Assembly: GCF_036077095.1 (NCBI RefSeq)
Contig: NZ_CP107960.1
Span: 4,588,001 to 4,652,000 of the forward strand
Length of the DNA stretch: 64,000 nucleotides
Direction of reading: 5' to 3'
Source of the DNA: Streptomyces sp. NBC_00376
GTDB taxonomy: Bacteria; Actinomycetota; Actinomycetes; Streptomycetales; Streptomycetaceae
Position 1 is the stretch's first letter, and the number at the start of each line of letters is the position of its first letter. Both the position numbers and the translations under genes were made by a program. Under the pieces are notes generated by a model, which had not been told where the DNA came from, did not search any database, and worked only from the letters and a program-made list of their open reading frames with translations. Positions 63,734 to 64,000 of the stretch are shown here, piece by piece.

Positions 63734-64000
63734 CCATCCCGCCGGACGACCGGACCTTCCGGCGAGAGATGGCCACGGCCTACCGATCAGGCTGGCATTT
63801 CATCGATCTCGTCACTGCCATCCCCCACTGTGGCGACTCGTTGATGGTCACTCTGTTCGGCGACCCCATCGTTGTCGCACGTGAAGAAGACGACGAAGTG
63901 CGCGCGTACCGCTGCCTCCGCAAGCCGCGTGGAGCCCCGCAGCCCGTTCGCTGCGCGATCCGGTACGACATGATCTTCGTCAACCTCGACCGGCGGGACC
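63730..64000 (+). CDS. Rieske-like protein, N-terminal part (runs off the window)
   Basis: The visible 90 residues start MTIPPDDRTFRREMATAYRS and read GWHFIDLVTAIPHCGDSLMV, then FGDPIVVAREEDDEVRAYRC and end RYDMIFVNLDRRD. This order of strands matches the Rieske domain of ring-hydroxylating oxygenases, including FVNLD. The expected CxH and CxxH ligands are CLR (62-64) and CAIR (75-78), so both His are Arg. The ATG overlaps the stop of the DIGW gene by 4 bp (ATGA), implying co-translation. The rest of the protein is not visible. Confidence 0.55.
   Translation, partial: MTIPPDDRTFRREMATAYRSGWHFIDLVTAIPHCGDSLMVTLFGDPIVVAREEDDEVRAYRCLRKPRGAPQPVRCAIRYDMIFVNLDRRD

Overview
The window is high-GC actinobacterial DNA, almost certainly Streptomyces. 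The evidence is the strong third-position GC bias, frequent GTG starts, a conservon (cvnABCDE) operon, a dnaK-grpE-dnaJ-hspR operon with HAIR operators, the SCO2400- and SCO5918-like families, and an ECF42-type sigma factor next to a DGPF protein. All product calls come from reading the translated sequence; no database search was possible.

Layout. 1-6 kb: a truncated MMPL transporter, a dienelactone-hydrolase-like enzyme, a WYL regulator divergent from a DinB-RidA fusion, a methyltransferase and a secreted CAP protein. 6.2-12.6 kb: a minus-strand conservon (cvnA kinase-like, cvnB roadblock, cvnC DUF742, cvnD GTPase, cvnE P450 without ExxR), followed by a second, normal P450 overlapping an enoyl-CoA hydratase/isomerase. 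13-25.6 kb: secreted and membrane proteins, an MFS transporter, Lrp and SMP-30 genes, a TetR/hydrolase divergent pair, a membrane-anchored Mrr-like nuclease, a PAP2 protein, a cluster of gene remnants and an oleate hydratase. 26-31.8 kb: an LAATG sortase substrate, small unknown genes, an IS30 remnant, a GNAT-AAA+ fusion and a decayed DUF5994 copy.

32.1-50.1 kb looks like an accretion island at tRNA-Gly(CCC). The intact tRNA lies at 50025-50095 (minus). Three further ~42-bp copies of its 3' half lie at 32118, 37919 and 38729, with arm-site-like GGCAC repeats around several of them. The cargo is a site-2 protease, a DUF5994 operon, a SpoIIE-type phosphatase, an AbiE-like toxin-antitoxin remnant, a cold-shock module (two csp genes, DEAD-box helicase, CBS protein, SCO5918-like protein, MerR) and a kinase/nucleotidyltransferase, phosphotransferase, SDR and NUDIX cassette with a frameshift at a T6 tract. 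I see no integrase.

50.3-62.2 kb is core chromosome: dcd and a phosphoribosyltransferase, ECF42 sigma factor with DGPF partner, a Yip1 protein, a large membrane Fe-S oxidoreductase, a sugar transferase and the dnaK operon. The end of the window (62.2-64.0 kb) holds the most intriguing locus: a LuxR-type regulator divergent from an exported peptide with eight DIGW repeats (mostly 12-residue period), which overlaps a Rieske-like protein whose two expected cluster-ligand His positions are Arg. It could be an undescribed repeat-peptide modification system.
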